Part shown: one piece after another, positions 45,627 through 57,419 of the stretch
How positions within the stretch are numbered: the stretch's first letter is position 1
Layout: each line of letters opens with the position of its first letter
Assembly (NCBI GenBank): GCA_016630905.1
Contig: WBMQ01000010.1
Coordinates: 1,054,001-1,118,000 of the forward strand
Source of the DNA: Capillidium heterosporum
Lineage: Eukaryota > Entomophthoromycota > Entomophthoromycetes > Entomophthorales > Capillidiaceae
Direction of reading: 5' to 3'
Length of the DNA stretch: 64,000 bases
Position numbers and translations under genes: made by a program
The notes under the pieces: generated by a model
Database searches by the model: none
What the model saw: the letters and a program-made list of their open reading frames with translations, nothing else
Told to the model about the DNA's origin: nothing

Positions 45627-46095
45627 ATTTTTTACTTTTTTTGAACATCCGTCATTTTAGATCCATCTGTTTCGCTAAGATTCAGACTTGAAAGTGCTAA
45701 TATAATTTTTGGTTAAAGATGACCATCATATCTGGATGGATAAGAGTTTACAGCTTTTTTGTATCTGAGAGCTCAAAGTGTATTTTGATGTGAGTTATGG
45801 AACTTATGGATCAATTTTAGATATCTGCCATTCGATTTGATAGCTTCTAACGACCTGTCTAAATGATTTTCCTTTCACTATAGCTTTTTATAATTTACAA
45901 CTACCTTAACATCATAAACTAACAGTTATATAAGATGAGTGGCTGATCATAAAAAGAACGTAATTTTCAAAGCCATATATAACCTTACTCTCTATTGGTG
46001 TATTTATTATACTAAATTTCGTTTCCATACTTAAATACATATTAAACAAAAAAGAAACTCCAAAAAATTCAATTTATTCCAACTAACCTTATTAC
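45627..46095. other. Spacer before the 3' end of GRS1
   Basis: No signal beyond the tRNA terminator at its start. Confidence 0.5.
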
Positions 46096-48527
46096 CTACT
46101 CCGAAGTGATGAGAGGGTGCTGCTTGGTAACCTCTTCCCAAGTCAGCTTGGCATCGACAAGATCTACCAGCAAGTTCAAGATGGTATCGACCTAAATATA
46201 AAAAGGCTAAATACAGCTATTAAAACTTCAATTTTGCTTACCGGTCCACGGATCTGGTTGGTGGAGTCACGTTCTCTCAAAGTAACAGTGTTATCGACGA
46301 GAGTCTGAGGGTCCAAAGTGATGGCAAAGGGGGTACCCAACTCGTCGTTACGGGCGTAGCGACGGCCAATTGAAGCTGACGAGTCATCTACCTTGGAGCT
46401 TAGTCCAGCTTGACGTAGACGGCGGCCTAAATATCTTTAGTAAATTATATGAAGCAGTAAGATATCGGCTACCTAGCTCTTTGATGGTTGGGGTATACTC
46501 GGGCTTGTTGGATAGAGGAAGCAACAGGCATTTAATGGGTGCTACACCAACTGGGAAGGACAGGACACCACGGGTCTCGGCTTTGGCCTATAGTTCCACA
46601 AAATCATTTTATCAATAAAAACTCGTCGTATGTAAATTAAGTTACCTCTTCACCAGCAGCCTGGCTCTCTTCACGAACCCAGTAGGAGTGTTCTAAAAGG
46701 GAATACAATATACGACCGATACCGAAGGAGGGCTCGATGACGTTGGGAGTATACTCGCGAACTAAAAGTAAATGAGTACTGGTTTTGATTATAAAACGTA
46801 CCGTGTTCGGTCACGGTGACCTGTTCGATGGTAAGCATATCGGGAGTCAGTTCGTACTGGTTGCCATCTTCGGCAGTAACCTCAGCCTTACCGCTATAAA
46901 CAAAACTATCAGTTTTGTTTCAAAAAATAGCAGCTTACCTGGTCAATTGCTCTTGGACCTTTTTCAAAGCATCCTGCTCCAGATTGGTGAGATAAGTTTC
47001 AACCAACTTGGCAGACTTCTTCAATTTCATACCAAAGACCTTCTTGTCGAAGCTTATCTGAAGCTTGTCGACCTTGATGGGGGAGGCTAGTGCCTTACGT
47101 ACAACCAACTTCTCCTTGGTACGACGGGTGTGGACCGATAGATCATAGGCTGAACGGTCGGCACAACCAACACACTCGATCCAACCGTAGCTGGTCTGGA
47201 TTTCGGCGTCCCAGCAGTCACAAGCGTAGTGAGCCATCTCGTTGGCCATGTGCTGGCGGAAACGGAGTCGGTTGGCGTCAATACCAATCTTGGTTAGGAA
47301 CAGGTAGATACGGGCCAGGAAGTAACCTAACGTCTGGTTATCGACCAGTTTCTTTATAAAAATGGTGAGAAAATGAAGTGTAAAAAGAGGTTACAGTTTG
47401 GACGGCCTCGCCGACAGATATTTCCTGGATCTCAGTACGACCTTCTAGCTGAGTCTTGGCGGATAGGAATCGCAGCTTGGTATCTTTAATCTCTTCGAAT
47501 CGATCGTGATCTTTATCCTGGGGATCAACGAAATGCTCAATTTCAGCCATTGTGAATTCTCTATGAACTTGTAAGATGGCAAATCATAAAGATATTTACC
47601 TCACACGTAACAAACCAGACCTAGGTGAAATTTCGTTTCTGAAACTACGACCAATTTGAGCTGAGGCAAAAGGAAGACGCTCGTTGTTGAACTCCAACAG
47701 CTTCTTGAAATTGACGAATTGGCCTTGGGCGGTTTCGGGTCTCAAGTAACTATTCCATTCAGTAAAATAATAGTGCATTAAAAGCTACCCTTTGACCTGA
47801 CCGGAGGGTCCAATATGGGTGGCAAACATAAGGTTGAACTCTTTAGGCTCCGACAAAGGATTGTTACCCTCAGGTGATTTGATATCGTACTTGGTGATAA
47901 TTGACTGTAAACCAGGTCCATCGTAGTTGTCAATCTAAGCAAAAAATAAGCAAACTTAAAACATCAATTTTTACCTTGGCCAAAATCTCTTCATACTCCT
48001 TCTTGACTTCATCGCTCAACTTGATGTTTACAACGGCGTTCTTCTTCTTCCTTGGCTTTTTACCCTCTTCTTTCTTATCACCTTCGACAGCCTCAGCTTG
48101 CTTTTCGCCTTCGGCAGCACGAGCCAACTTGTCACCCTCAAGACCAGCTTCCAAGAACCCTTCAACCAGATGATCAGCTCTAAAGATCTCACCGTTGACC
48201 AGGTCTTTGACCATCCAATCGGCAAACTTCTCGACGTGACCTGAAGTTTGAAGGACATCCTCAGGAGTAATCACAGTGGTATCTAACTCCAACATATCCT
48301 CTTCAATAACAAAGTGTTGACGCCAGGCTGCTAACAAGTTGGATTGTAAGGCGGTACCGGGAGGTCCGTAGTCGTAGAGACCAGCCACACCTGCATTGAA
48401 TTAGTTGGTTGGGCTGGGCTGTTCAAAACTTACCTCCATAGATGGCAAAGGCTGGAGCGTAGAAGAATCTCTTGGAGAGCATCTGTTCGAGTACAGCGCG
48501 GTCAAAACCGCGGTTTTCAGTTGTCAT
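46096..48527 (-). CDS. GRS1: Glycyl-tRNA synthetase
   Basis: Eleven exons join to exactly 663 codons (662 residues): 48434-48527, 47975-48390, 47789-47934, 47600-47749, 47395-47560, 46939-47351, 46802-46893, 46646-46761, 46473-46587, 46242-46426, 46096-46191. Introns are 39-58 nt. It is a class II enzyme of the eukaryotic alpha-2 type: motif 1 [12 protein letters not shown], the [20 protein letters not shown] strand, motif 2 [33 protein letters not shown], and motif 3 [16 protein letters not shown], then the anticodon-binding domain ([12 protein letters not shown]). A Lys/Glu-rich insert follows residue 110. It charges tRNA-Gly in the cytosol; in fungi one gene often serves mitochondria as well, but no clear presequence is seen before [17 protein letters not shown]. 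Confidence 0.96.
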
Positions 48528-49436
48528 GTTGATTTTAGTCTTGTAAAAGAAGTAAATTTTTGGATTTCAACCAATTTAAATCTGGTGCCTTTTAGAAACA
48601 AAAATTTTATGGGGTTTAATACGTAGCTACAAATTTTCTTTCCTGATATGACTAGGCCTGTATACAGACATAATGTGGAATTTTATAATGATACTGGGAT
48701 ATTAGTATATTTTTTTCAGTTGATTATAAACCAGAAAGATTGTCAAATTTTGCACAATATTTTGAAAATACGATATAAATATAGTGAGGGAACTAAAAAA
48801 TGCAGAAGAGCTTGAGTCCAAGCAGAATGTCACAAACTATGGAAGTATATACAATCTGACTTTTTCAAAAACCCATGTAGCTATGACTGTATGATATCTA
48901 CTGCGTAACTCAATTTTAAATTATAGCTACAAAGTCAGAAATATATGCTTTAAACCTTATCTTGTTCTACAGATATACTCGACTAGAATTGCTTCATTTA
49001 TACTCTTGCTTCCTTGAACATATACTAACATTCCGTCTAAAAAATAATCAGCGACAAGGTATCAAAATATGCCTTTGCAAGTTCACTAAATTTGAATCAT
49101 TATCTTGAAGTAGATCATGGTCAACTTAGTTTTGGCTAAAACGACAAAAAGCATAATTAAGCTGACATTGATGTTTTTAACCAGAATTGGAGTACACTGT
49201 ATTTAATCTTGATACTCACGAGTACATCTTGAAGCACATCATAATCAAATAGACTAGACTTGTAGACAACGTTTTGATATAGTCCTTATACAACATCTCT
49301 ATACCCTTCAGCAATAGTTTTATTTAATCAATTGATTTTTGTTATAATTATCTGCACCATACTATAGTTTTAGTCAAAAAGTACAACGTTTATACATGGT
49401 ATGGGAGATACAAAAAGGAATCGATTAACTAAAAAT
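48528..49436. other. Spacer upstream of GRS1
   Basis: AT-rich. No clear TATA box for GRS1 and no coding trace. Confidence 0.5.
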
Positions 49437-49509
49437 GTTTCCATCCAGATTCGAACTGGAGACCGTCTGTGTGTTAGACAGACGTGATAACCAACTACAC
49501 CATGGAAAC
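49437..49509 (-). tRNA. tRNA-Val (anticodon AAC), copy 3
   Basis: Identical 73-nt gene on the minus strand. TTTTT follows two bases after it as terminator. Its 5' flank (49510-49575) is shared with copy 2. Confidence 0.97.
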
Positions 49510-50397
49510 CTGCAGAAAGATCAGATATTCCGGTGCTCCTATATAAATTTCGATTAAAGTACATATATATACTATTATGCAGTATTTAAGACTGGAGATA
49601 TTCTTTGATAGTAAATTATGTCGATTTGATTTTTCAACTGATTGTGACTATTTAAAATTTGGTAGATACGATTCTATATAAAAGAATATATATATCATAG
49701 CGTCGTCATTAATATAAAAATATTATAAAGAACAAGTAATTATAATTGACATTTATAGCTATCTGTTTCTACAATATATAAATGGCTAAATATATGTAGA
49801 GCTCACAAATAACAGTATACTATCTTTATATATTCAATTTATTAACGTGATAAGTATAAATAATGAATTTTTATCATCTGATAGTTTAGAAAGCTATAGG
49901 ATACGGGAATCAGTCTCTAGCTTCCTGTATTAGACCTGTTACCGTCAAAAGCAAAACCGAACAAACGTACAAAATCATCGTTTTGAAACTGCAAGCATTC
50001 TGTGGAACCAAGGTCTGGCTGAATGGGTAACAATTCTAAAAATAATGTCCAACAAATCACCTAAATAATTTATGGGGGGACTTGTTTATTTGACTAGAGA
50101 ATAGTGAGCCGACTTTTCGATTGAACGAACATCTTGAGCCATTGAAACCGTGGCCAGATATCCAAGTAATACCAAGCTTCGATTGGATACTGGTGATATA
50201 GGTGTTCGATTTGAATTGGCAAAGATTTGCTAGAAGTTAGACACCTCTCACTCAATAAATTCTGGTAGCTTCTCGAATTAAGGCAATGCTATTCGTTGAA
50301 ATCTCATTGGCAACCAGCCAAAGTTGCAAGATATAAAACCATGTTGAAGAAAACTTTTTCACTCATCTTATTAATTGACTGCTAAGTTTAATTTTAA
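49510..50397. other. Spacer between tRNA-Val copy 3 and the Stm1-like gene
   Basis: Starts with the duplicated tRNA flank (49510-49575). The remainder shows no coding or RNA signal. Confidence 0.5.
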
Positions 50398-51286
50398 ATG
50401 GCCAAAGTTACTAGCACTAACCCATACGATCTCCTCGGGGATATCGACAACGACGGTAACTATCACGCCCCCAAGGTTCAACCCAAGAAGGCTGCCGAAG
50501 CCCCCAAGGTAGAGGCCAAGCCCGCCAAGGCTGCCGCCCCCGCCAAGAAGCGTAGCGGTCCCCGTGACAACCGTTCCGGTCCCCGCCCCGACTTTGATGA
50601 GGTTAGCCCCAAAGCTTCCAACGAGAAGAGTGACAAGCCCCGTCAGGCCCGCAAGAGTGCCCCCCGTCGTGGTCGCGAGTTCGACCGCCACTCGGGTACC
50701 GGTAGGGTAGACACCCAGAAGGCCGTCAACCAGGGCTGGGGTAAGGCTGGTGAAAACTACGAAGAGGCCACCAAGGAGGGTGAGACTGCCGCTCCCGCTG
50801 AGGAGTCTGCCGACAAGGTTGCTGAAGCTCCTGCCGTCGAAGAGGAGCCCGAAGAGCAGGTCAAGACCTTGGACGAGTACTATGCTGAGTTAGGCCGCCC
50901 AGAAGGCCCAGAAGGAGGCTGAGGCTAAGGAAGTTCGCAAGGCCAACGAAGGCTCTGACGAGAGCAAGTGGGCTGGTGCCACCCAGCTCAAGAAGGAGGA
51001 GGAAGACTTCTTCACCGGTAAGGGTATTGCCAACAAGCAGCGCAAGAACAAGGAGAAGGCCACCAAGGCCGTCCTCGACATCGAGCAGAAGTTCAACGTC
51101 CAGCCCGAGCAGCAGCGACGTGGTCGCGACAACCGTGAAGGACGTGACAACCGTGGTGAGCGTGGTGACCGTCGTGGTGGACGCGGTGGCCGTGGTGGTC
51201 GTTCCGATGAGCGCCCCAAGACCGAGCGTGGACCCAAGCTCAACATCAGCGACCAGTCCGCCTTCCCCTCCCTAGGTGCTAACTAA
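50398..51286 (+). CDS. STM1: Stm1/HABP4-family ribosome-associated protein, one +1 frame step
   Basis: About 295 residues from ATG 50398 to TAA 51284. It has the Stm1 N-terminal motif NPYDLLGD, an Ala/Lys/Pro-rich stretch, the HABP4/PAI-RBP1 signature EFDRHSGTGR, then KTLDEYYAEL, KWAGATQLKKEEEDFF and a C-terminal Arg-Gly region (RRGGRGGRGGR). Such proteins clamp idle 80S ribosomes in the mRNA channel during stress. At about 50893 (TTA-G-GCC) the family-like reading AAQKAQKEA moves to +1; the zero frame itself ends at GGC-TGA (TGA 50920-50922). Span is 3n+1. Codon use is strongly C/G-ending, unlike all neighbours, as expected for a very highly expressed gene. Confidence 0.88.
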
Positions 51287-52106
51287 TTGTTGCCTGTCCA
51301 GTTGATAGTTGCTATCGATTGGGAAGGTAATAGTTATTTTGGCCTTTTATTAAAGACATGAACTTAAATTCTTTTTGATATATGTGTTTGAGAACTGTTG
51401 ACAATAGTGAACTAGGTATACAATACTGTCTTTATTTTAATCAGCGACCAGTTAACTATATACAGTTGTACTTTTAGGTGTATGTTTTATTTCTTAGCTA
51501 GACTAATTAATTGATACAAAGAATTTGTTGACAAACACCATGATTTTAGAACCATCTATTCTATTTTTTTATATTCTTTCAAGGGATTGTCATCAAAACT
51601 ATTATAAATAATGTAGGTATATAGTATAGTGATTTGATCTTATACTATCCTCATAGCTAGCTAAAATGGCTTGCCAACTAAAGGTGTAGTTTTGGCCGTA
51701 ATTCAAAACAAATGCAGCCGTTTTTATCGTATAAAAATATACTCGTGCCCAAAGACTTGTCATAGAAATACAAGTATACCATAGATATCAACACTCTACT
51801 CTTTGTATTATAAAATACAGTTTCTTATTTACATATATCCTCATTTAGAACGATGTTTTCATTTTGTGTTTATAATACTAAGACAGAAATATCAAAAAAT
51901 ACATTTGATGTATATAACATCCGTATTTATTTTATAAAAGAATGCAATACAGTAGTGATAACCAAGGTATAAATATAATAGGTGCTTGATCTCAGTAAAA
52001 ACTATAAAGCCAATAACCAAAATTTAATATACACAAGGTTCAATGGTAAGATGCGCGTAATTGAATACCGAAGCGGTAGCAAGTCAAAAAAGGATAAATA
52101 ATGCGT
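51287..52106. other. Convergent spacer
   Basis: 3' flanks of the Stm1-like and secreted protein genes. AT-rich, no other signal. Confidence 0.5.
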
Positions 52107-52352
52107 CTATAAGGGATAGCAAGCGTTGACGTCGAAGTTGCTACCACAACCGTTGGTACTGTAGTAGCAGGACCAACCTCCATTGTTGTACCAACAGTTG
52201 GGTGCACCTGGTAAAGCTGGAAAGAAAGTTTTGCCGTCGTAACTGCACTTGTCCGACAAACCTGGGCATCCAGCCATCTGAGGGCTACCCAACTGAGGCA
52301 TAGCAAAGTAGGACCAAAAAGCCAAAGAAAATAAGGAAAGTTGTCGAAGCAT
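52107..52352 (-). CDS. Small secreted cysteine-rich protein
   Basis: Single exon, 81 residues. A signal peptide (LRQLSLFSLAFWSYFA) is followed by a mature part of about 60 residues with six cysteines (CPGLSDKC, NCWYNN, SCYYS, NGCGSN, ACYPL), an even number fitting three disulfides, plus many Gly, Asn, Tyr and Trp residues. A TATATAA box lies 37 bp before the ATG. The Cys/Trp/Gly pattern is compatible with small carbohydrate-binding or wall-associated secreted fungal proteins, but I recognise no family and assign no role. Confidence 0.7.
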   Translation of the reverse strand: MLRQLSLFSLAFWSYFAMPQLGSPQMAGCPGLSDKCSYDGKTFFPALPGAPNCWYNNGGWSCYYSTNGCGSNFDVNACYPL

Positions 52353-52388
52353 CTGTAAAATTTTAAGCTTTAAGTAGAAAAGTAAGGC

Positions 52389-52395
52389 TTATATA
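52389..52395 (-). promoter_or_regulatory. TATA box of the secreted protein gene
   Basis: TATATAA on the minus strand, 37 bp before ATG 52352. Confidence 0.5.
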
Positions 52396-52554
52396 GGTTG
52401 AAGTATGATAAAGGTTATAAATAGGTGTCTCATTTTTATTTTTAAAGTTTGGTTATGCCATGGTTGGGATTGTAGGTTTCGCAAATTGGAAGGTTATGCG
52501 CTTGTAAAAGGAAATGGTGGATTGAAACCTATTTGATTCTAAGTTCAAGTACAT

Positions 52555-53261
52555 CTAGATGTTTGGGAAGTTGGGAATATAGATCTCAAGTAACCCATCA
52601 CTAAGCTTGGTTGTCATTCGCTCAACATCAATGGAATCTTTCACCTTAAATAGGGCGTTTAAAAATATTTTAGGTCGACGTTCGCTTAAGATCGTAATTG
52701 GTTCGGGTGCGGATTTCAGTTGATTTTTGGATATACCGTCCGAGACATTGGATGCTTCAGATTGAATGGATTTCCCACTGGCTGTAGAATGGTTGGTTCC
52801 TAGACTATGAACGGAAAGGTTGTCATCTCCAGCTTCAGCTCCCTCCTCTTCGACGACTACTGTTTCCTCACTCTTTTGAGATGGTAGAGCATGCTCAGGA
52901 GCTCTTTGACCTTGGATGGTAATCTTGTTGATGGATTCGTCAAAATCGATATCAATCTCATCCTTCTTGAATCCCCGGTAGTTCGGCTGATATAGAGTAG
53001 AAATCTGGATATTCCAATATATCTACTAATGGCCATTTGTTACCAAGAGCTTCATTCCAGAAAGACCTTGGTATTGCATCTGAACTCGATAGGATTTGTT
53101 TTTTGAGCAGAGGAAGTGCTTGAAGCTGAGCATTTGGAACCAGGACAGCTGGGGTTAATGGACTTGTCATTGAGCTGGATACCACTGAATAAATAGTTTA
53201 GTAACCGGGGATGATAGGCCAGTTCGGTGTGAGTCTGAGGAATGGAGTATTGGGCAAACAT
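52555..53261 (-). pseudogene. Inverted HSP20 duplicate with two +1 insertions
   Basis: Nearly identical to HSP20 (37610-38341) for about 600 bp including the start codon, then diverging, with a different C-terminus that stops at TAG 52555. Relative to HSP20 it has one extra base near 53090 (CCT-A-TCG) and another near 52972 (GGG-A-TTC); otherwise its frame is open throughout and the span is 3n+2. The promoter is copied too: TATATAA 75 bp before the ATG as in HSP20, and a heat-shock TTCTAGAA at about 53397-53404. Called a pseudogene conservatively; it is the kind of gene that would be active if +1 steps were tolerated. Confidence 0.75.
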
Positions 53262-54184
53262 CGATATATATGCTATTTACTTAATGTATAGTTGTATTTG
53301 TATTTTATTTATCATTTGTAGTTCCATCATTCACCTTATATACTATGTTACTATGCTATGATGATTTGTAATTTCTTGGTTTAAGAGCTTATATGTTTCT
53401 AGAAGTTATTTGAGACAAAGAAATTTGTAAATTGAACTGTATATTCTTCAGCAATAACCAAGCCAACTATCATTATTGCGAGGAAATTAGATTATTTGGA
53501 AACACAAGTAGAATCAATTTAGGTCTGGGATGAACATGATGGGAATCAAATAGAGCTATGTAGCTATTGAATATTGATAAATCTCTAAATAAACTATATC
53601 CTCTACTTGTTAACATCCCTACATTATAATTAAATTACATCTATATTTTGAAGATTTATAGGATATAAATGTAAGTTCGATTGGAACGCTTAAAATTCCA
53701 ATATCAGATAGGTATATCTGAGTAAAATAAACTGATTTATATATAGGAATTATAGATAAAAGGGTGCGTTTATTAAGCATGATCGAAAGAGTTGATAGTA
53801 TAAAGGTGTTGTGTTACATATATATTAAACTTCATATGAGGCGATGCTTGATAGAATGCAATTTACAACCAGTTTTTGAGTGGCGATTACTCCAACCGAT
53901 TAAACTATAGGTACAAGTCTATGCTGCCACAACTGTTAACATGAAAGGATGATAGTTTGTTGAATCAGCTCATTTCTTTAGACTTATAAAGTTTAAACCA
54001 TCTTTGACTACTTTTAATAGTAAGGAGCAAGTTTACGCTTTTGAGTTTGGAGTTTTCGTAGCAGTCACTTGAACTTTGGATTTCTCCAATTACAATTTAC
54101 CAGATCAGTTTATCCGCCCCATCAGCTCTAATTCAGAGTCACAAAGCAAATCAATCGGCTTTTAGACTTGAATACGAAGCCAGA
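53262..54184. other. Divergent spacer with HSP20-copy promoter
   Basis: Contains the copied TATA box (53336-53342) and heat-shock element (about 53397-53404). No coding trace beyond. Confidence 0.55.
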
Positions 54185-55869
54185 ATGCCAGCCAACCTTG
54201 ACAACTTAACTAACAATCAGCAGGAGCTCGTACAGACCTTTTTGAATGTGACCGGTTCATTCGATATAGAGCGCGCCATTAGACTCCTCGAGGTAAACAA
54301 CTTTGATATTGAAAAAGCTATCCATGCCAACTTTGAGGAAGGGGAAACGTCAAGCAGCACTAATGAAGAATCTAATCCAAGAGTCGAGCCTAATCAACCA
54401 GCTAATAGGCCTGATAGAAGTGGGTTCTCTTTAATAAGGCTTTTCACTTGGCCATTCAGCTTAGCCTTCCATTTACTAGTCAACGTATTTTCCCTTTCCA
54501 AATACCTGTTTAGTTCATATAAGCTTATCGACAATGGAAGCAAAAATTCAGTTAATAACTACATTGATAAATTTGAAGAAGCTTATGGGAACAGCCATCC
54601 TGAATTTTTAGAGATTTCCTATTCTCAGGTATGAAGTTACTGGTTTTCTCTTTAACACATTTTTAGGCTTTGGATCGCGTTAAACAGGAGTATAAGTATT
54701 TGCTAGTTATCCTCAATTCCGATGAGCATGATGATACCGATTCATTTTGCCGGTACTATTGCCAACTTTATCTATATTATTAATACTACTAAATTAGAAA
54801 CACTCTGACCAATACCAACTTGATTAACTTTATCAAAGAGAACAATGTACTAGTTTACATCAACTCCGTAAATAACTCGGAAGGTTATCAAGGTAATTGA
54901 ATAATTCACATTTAAATATTTATTTTTAATTACACTTTAGTTAGCCACACTTTACAGGCCAACACGTACCCGTTCATGGCAGTAGTGTCGATGCGCAAGC
55001 GTAACGACGAGAGTTCAAGCTTCAAAATTGCAGTTGTAGACCGAATAGAAGGTTAAATATATAAATACCATACGCTAACATATTCTTAGGAATCGCATCA
55101 TCCGATGTTATTATTCGACGTCTAGCAAATCAGATGGAGCGCTTGAACCCACAGCTGAATGCTTTGAGGCTTCAACGCGAGGAGCAAAACGCTTCGCGCA
55201 TGTTGAGAGAACAGCAGGATCTAGCTTACCAAATGAGCTTGAAGGCGGATCAAGATAAGGTATTACTTTGGATCTATAAACCAGCTATTTAAACAGCTAT
55301 ATTAGGCTCGTAAGCAAAAGGAACAGCAGGCACTACAGGCATTAGAGGATAAACGCCAACAGGAGGCTTTAAGGCAACATGCACTCAACGCTAAAGTACT
55401 TTTTTGTTACAACTATGTCTAATTTATTTTAGTACCGCCAACTTTACATCGCACAAGTTCATTCTCAATTACAAAATGAACCTAACAAGGAAGAACCCAA
55501 CACCTCGACTTTCAGTTTCCGTCTACCTAACGGAGAGCGTGTCATCCGTCGATTCTACGGGAATAGTACAGTTGAGGTAGCTTTATTTTAAATTTATCAT
55601 TCTAAACGATGGTATACCTAACCTTTACCCATTAGGATATCTACGACTTTATTAGTACGCGTCTACCCGTCGATGCTGATGAAGATAAAGAATACTTTGA
55701 ATTTACCAAGGATGTCACTGCTCTCCCCCAGGACTATCAACACAATTTCCATTTCATTTTATTATCTCCGTTCCCTAGGACTACTTTCCAACCTTCGAAG
55801 CTCGGTTTACAGGAAACTAAAGGATTGTGGCCTGGTGGTAACTTGATGGTGGAGCTCAGCGAAGAATAA
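54185..55869 (+). CDS. FAF2: UBA-UAS-UBX protein of the FAF2/Ubx2 (ERAD) type
   Basis: Eight exons (54185-54628, 54667-54752, 54798-54892, 54941-55051, 55090-55259, 55306-55395, 55433-55576, 55636-55869) give exactly 458 codons. Order: UBA domain (residues 10-48, VTGSFDIERAIRLLEVNNFD), acidic Ser-rich linker, a hydrophobic hairpin (LIRLFTWPFSLAFHLLVNVF) for ER or lipid-droplet insertion, a thioredoxin-like UAS domain (KYLLVILNSDEHDDTDSFCR, MAVVSMRKR), a charged coiled coil (about 255-320), and a C-terminal UBX domain with FSFRLPNGERVIRRF and the Cdc48-binding turn SPFPRTTF. It recruits Cdc48/p97 to ubiquitinated proteins at the ER. Introns are 37-59 nt. Confidence 0.93.
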
Positions 55870-57117
55870 AGGATATATGATGTTGCTTTATTTTTATTAT
55901 TTAGACTTTTATAAATATTAGAATCCTTTAGTTGCTAGATGCATTTTACCTATCCTTCCATTTAATAAAAAGAGAAAAGTATAATAGTAGAGTGTTTTAT
56001 AGTAATAAGGATTTGGTTTAGTGGGTTTTTATAGATGCTTTCGCTACTATCTTCAGTAGTACTAATTTGAATAATGTGAAAGCTCCATATGTGACTTTAG
56101 TTATATATATTCCATAATAAAGCTTAATATCCCATTAATTTTACTAGTGATATGTGACTCTGACATGCTTCACAATAGCCAATTACTGCGAGTCTTTTGG
56201 TACATATATTGCTTATAGTGAAACGATTGACTTTAGATCACAATTTAAGTCAAATATTTTAGATAGCCAGTACTGGAAGCATTGTATACTAGCGTTTTAA
56301 GTGAATATACTGTTTTAGTAGTTTGTAACTATTCTTAGTGAGTATTTATCCTCACATATCTTCTTTATAGTCTTTATGGAAAATATAATAAAACCTAGTT
56401 ATAACCTCTTATAATATATATATCAACATGGCAAAGCTCTTTAAATTGGATTGCAAGCATTAACTTTTGGTATATAGGCAATTTTATAATATAAGGAGTA
56501 ACCAATAAAAGCAATTGATTTCCCTTAACAAGCTTTTCTATTAGCTACTCTTAGATTATGAGTTTACTTATAGCTATCACCTCTCAGTACAAAAACATAG
56601 CTTTAAACCCAGTCGCTGTCAAAAATAGAGGATAATGTTATCAAAGTCGATATATATGTAAACATGAACATTAAACTGAAAACCAATGAATAATTGGATA
56701 CTATACATTATCAAACAACACGAACTAAGTTATAAATTGAAATTTCCAATGAATGAAAAGTACTGGAGAAAATGCTTATAAAATATCTATTAGCTTAACT
56801 AATATATACTTGAAAAGAATTAAATACTTAAATCCTTTTAATAGTAATAATAAATACAACTTTCCTCTCTGAGTCAAACGCGGTCCGTCTGATTACAAAG
56901 AAGCTTGGGATAGCAAATTTACTTCAGAACAGATGAACATATCACCTTAATAGACATTCGAAAACTATTGGGCTTACCATCTCGTAACAATTAAAAGAGC
57001 TGCGTATGTAGACCAAGAGCTATAGAGTAGTAAGCAATATTTAGGTTAACTTTGAACAAAAAAAAAAATGAAATGTAAAAGTATATCAATTTAATGACTC
57101 AAACCTAGTACCGAAAT
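55870..57117. other. Convergent spacer
   Basis: 1.2 kb between the FAF2-like gene and COX12. A poly-A tract lies at about 57058-57068. No coding trace. Confidence 0.5.
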
Positions 57118-57419
57118 TTAAGGTCTAATGTCGGAAGGGAAAACACCAGCTTCACGCTGTTCATCCCAAGCCTTGTGCTACAAATAAAAGTCAGCTAAAA
57201 GAAAAGAAAAAATATATAAAGTACCATAAAGCCAGGGCACAACGAGTGGTAGTTTTTGAAGAACTGCTTGCAAGGAAGGTAGTCTTCACCGTTGGCGTTG
57301 ATGCATTTGTGGTAGTCCACGTAACTTTGCCAGCAGTGCTTGGTCTGGTTGGTGTTGGGGAAACGGGCGTCGAAGGGAGCAGTTTCAAGCTTCAAGGTGG
57401 TTTCGCTGGATTCAGACAT
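57118..57419 (-). CDS. COX12: Cytochrome c oxidase subunit VIb
   Basis: Exons 57225-57419 and 57118-57177 (47-nt intron) give 85 codons (84 residues), matching yeast Cox12. The CHCH fold is explicit: CWQSYVDYHKC is a CX9C and CKQFFKNYHSLC is a CX10C, the exact subunit VIb spacing, preceded by FDARFPNTNQTKHCW and followed by WDEQREAGVFP. The protein is imported into the intermembrane space by the Mia40 route and sits at the dimer face of complex IV. Without the intron the frame would end in a spurious hydrophobic tail. Confidence 0.96.

Noticed and set aside
46096-48527. A frame step in GRS1
   Set aside because: Ten introns explain all frame changes, and the exon total is exactly 1989 nt.
50371-51275. 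Long ORFs on the other strand and frames of STM1
   Set aside because: Shadow frames caused by the GC-rich codon use of STM1.
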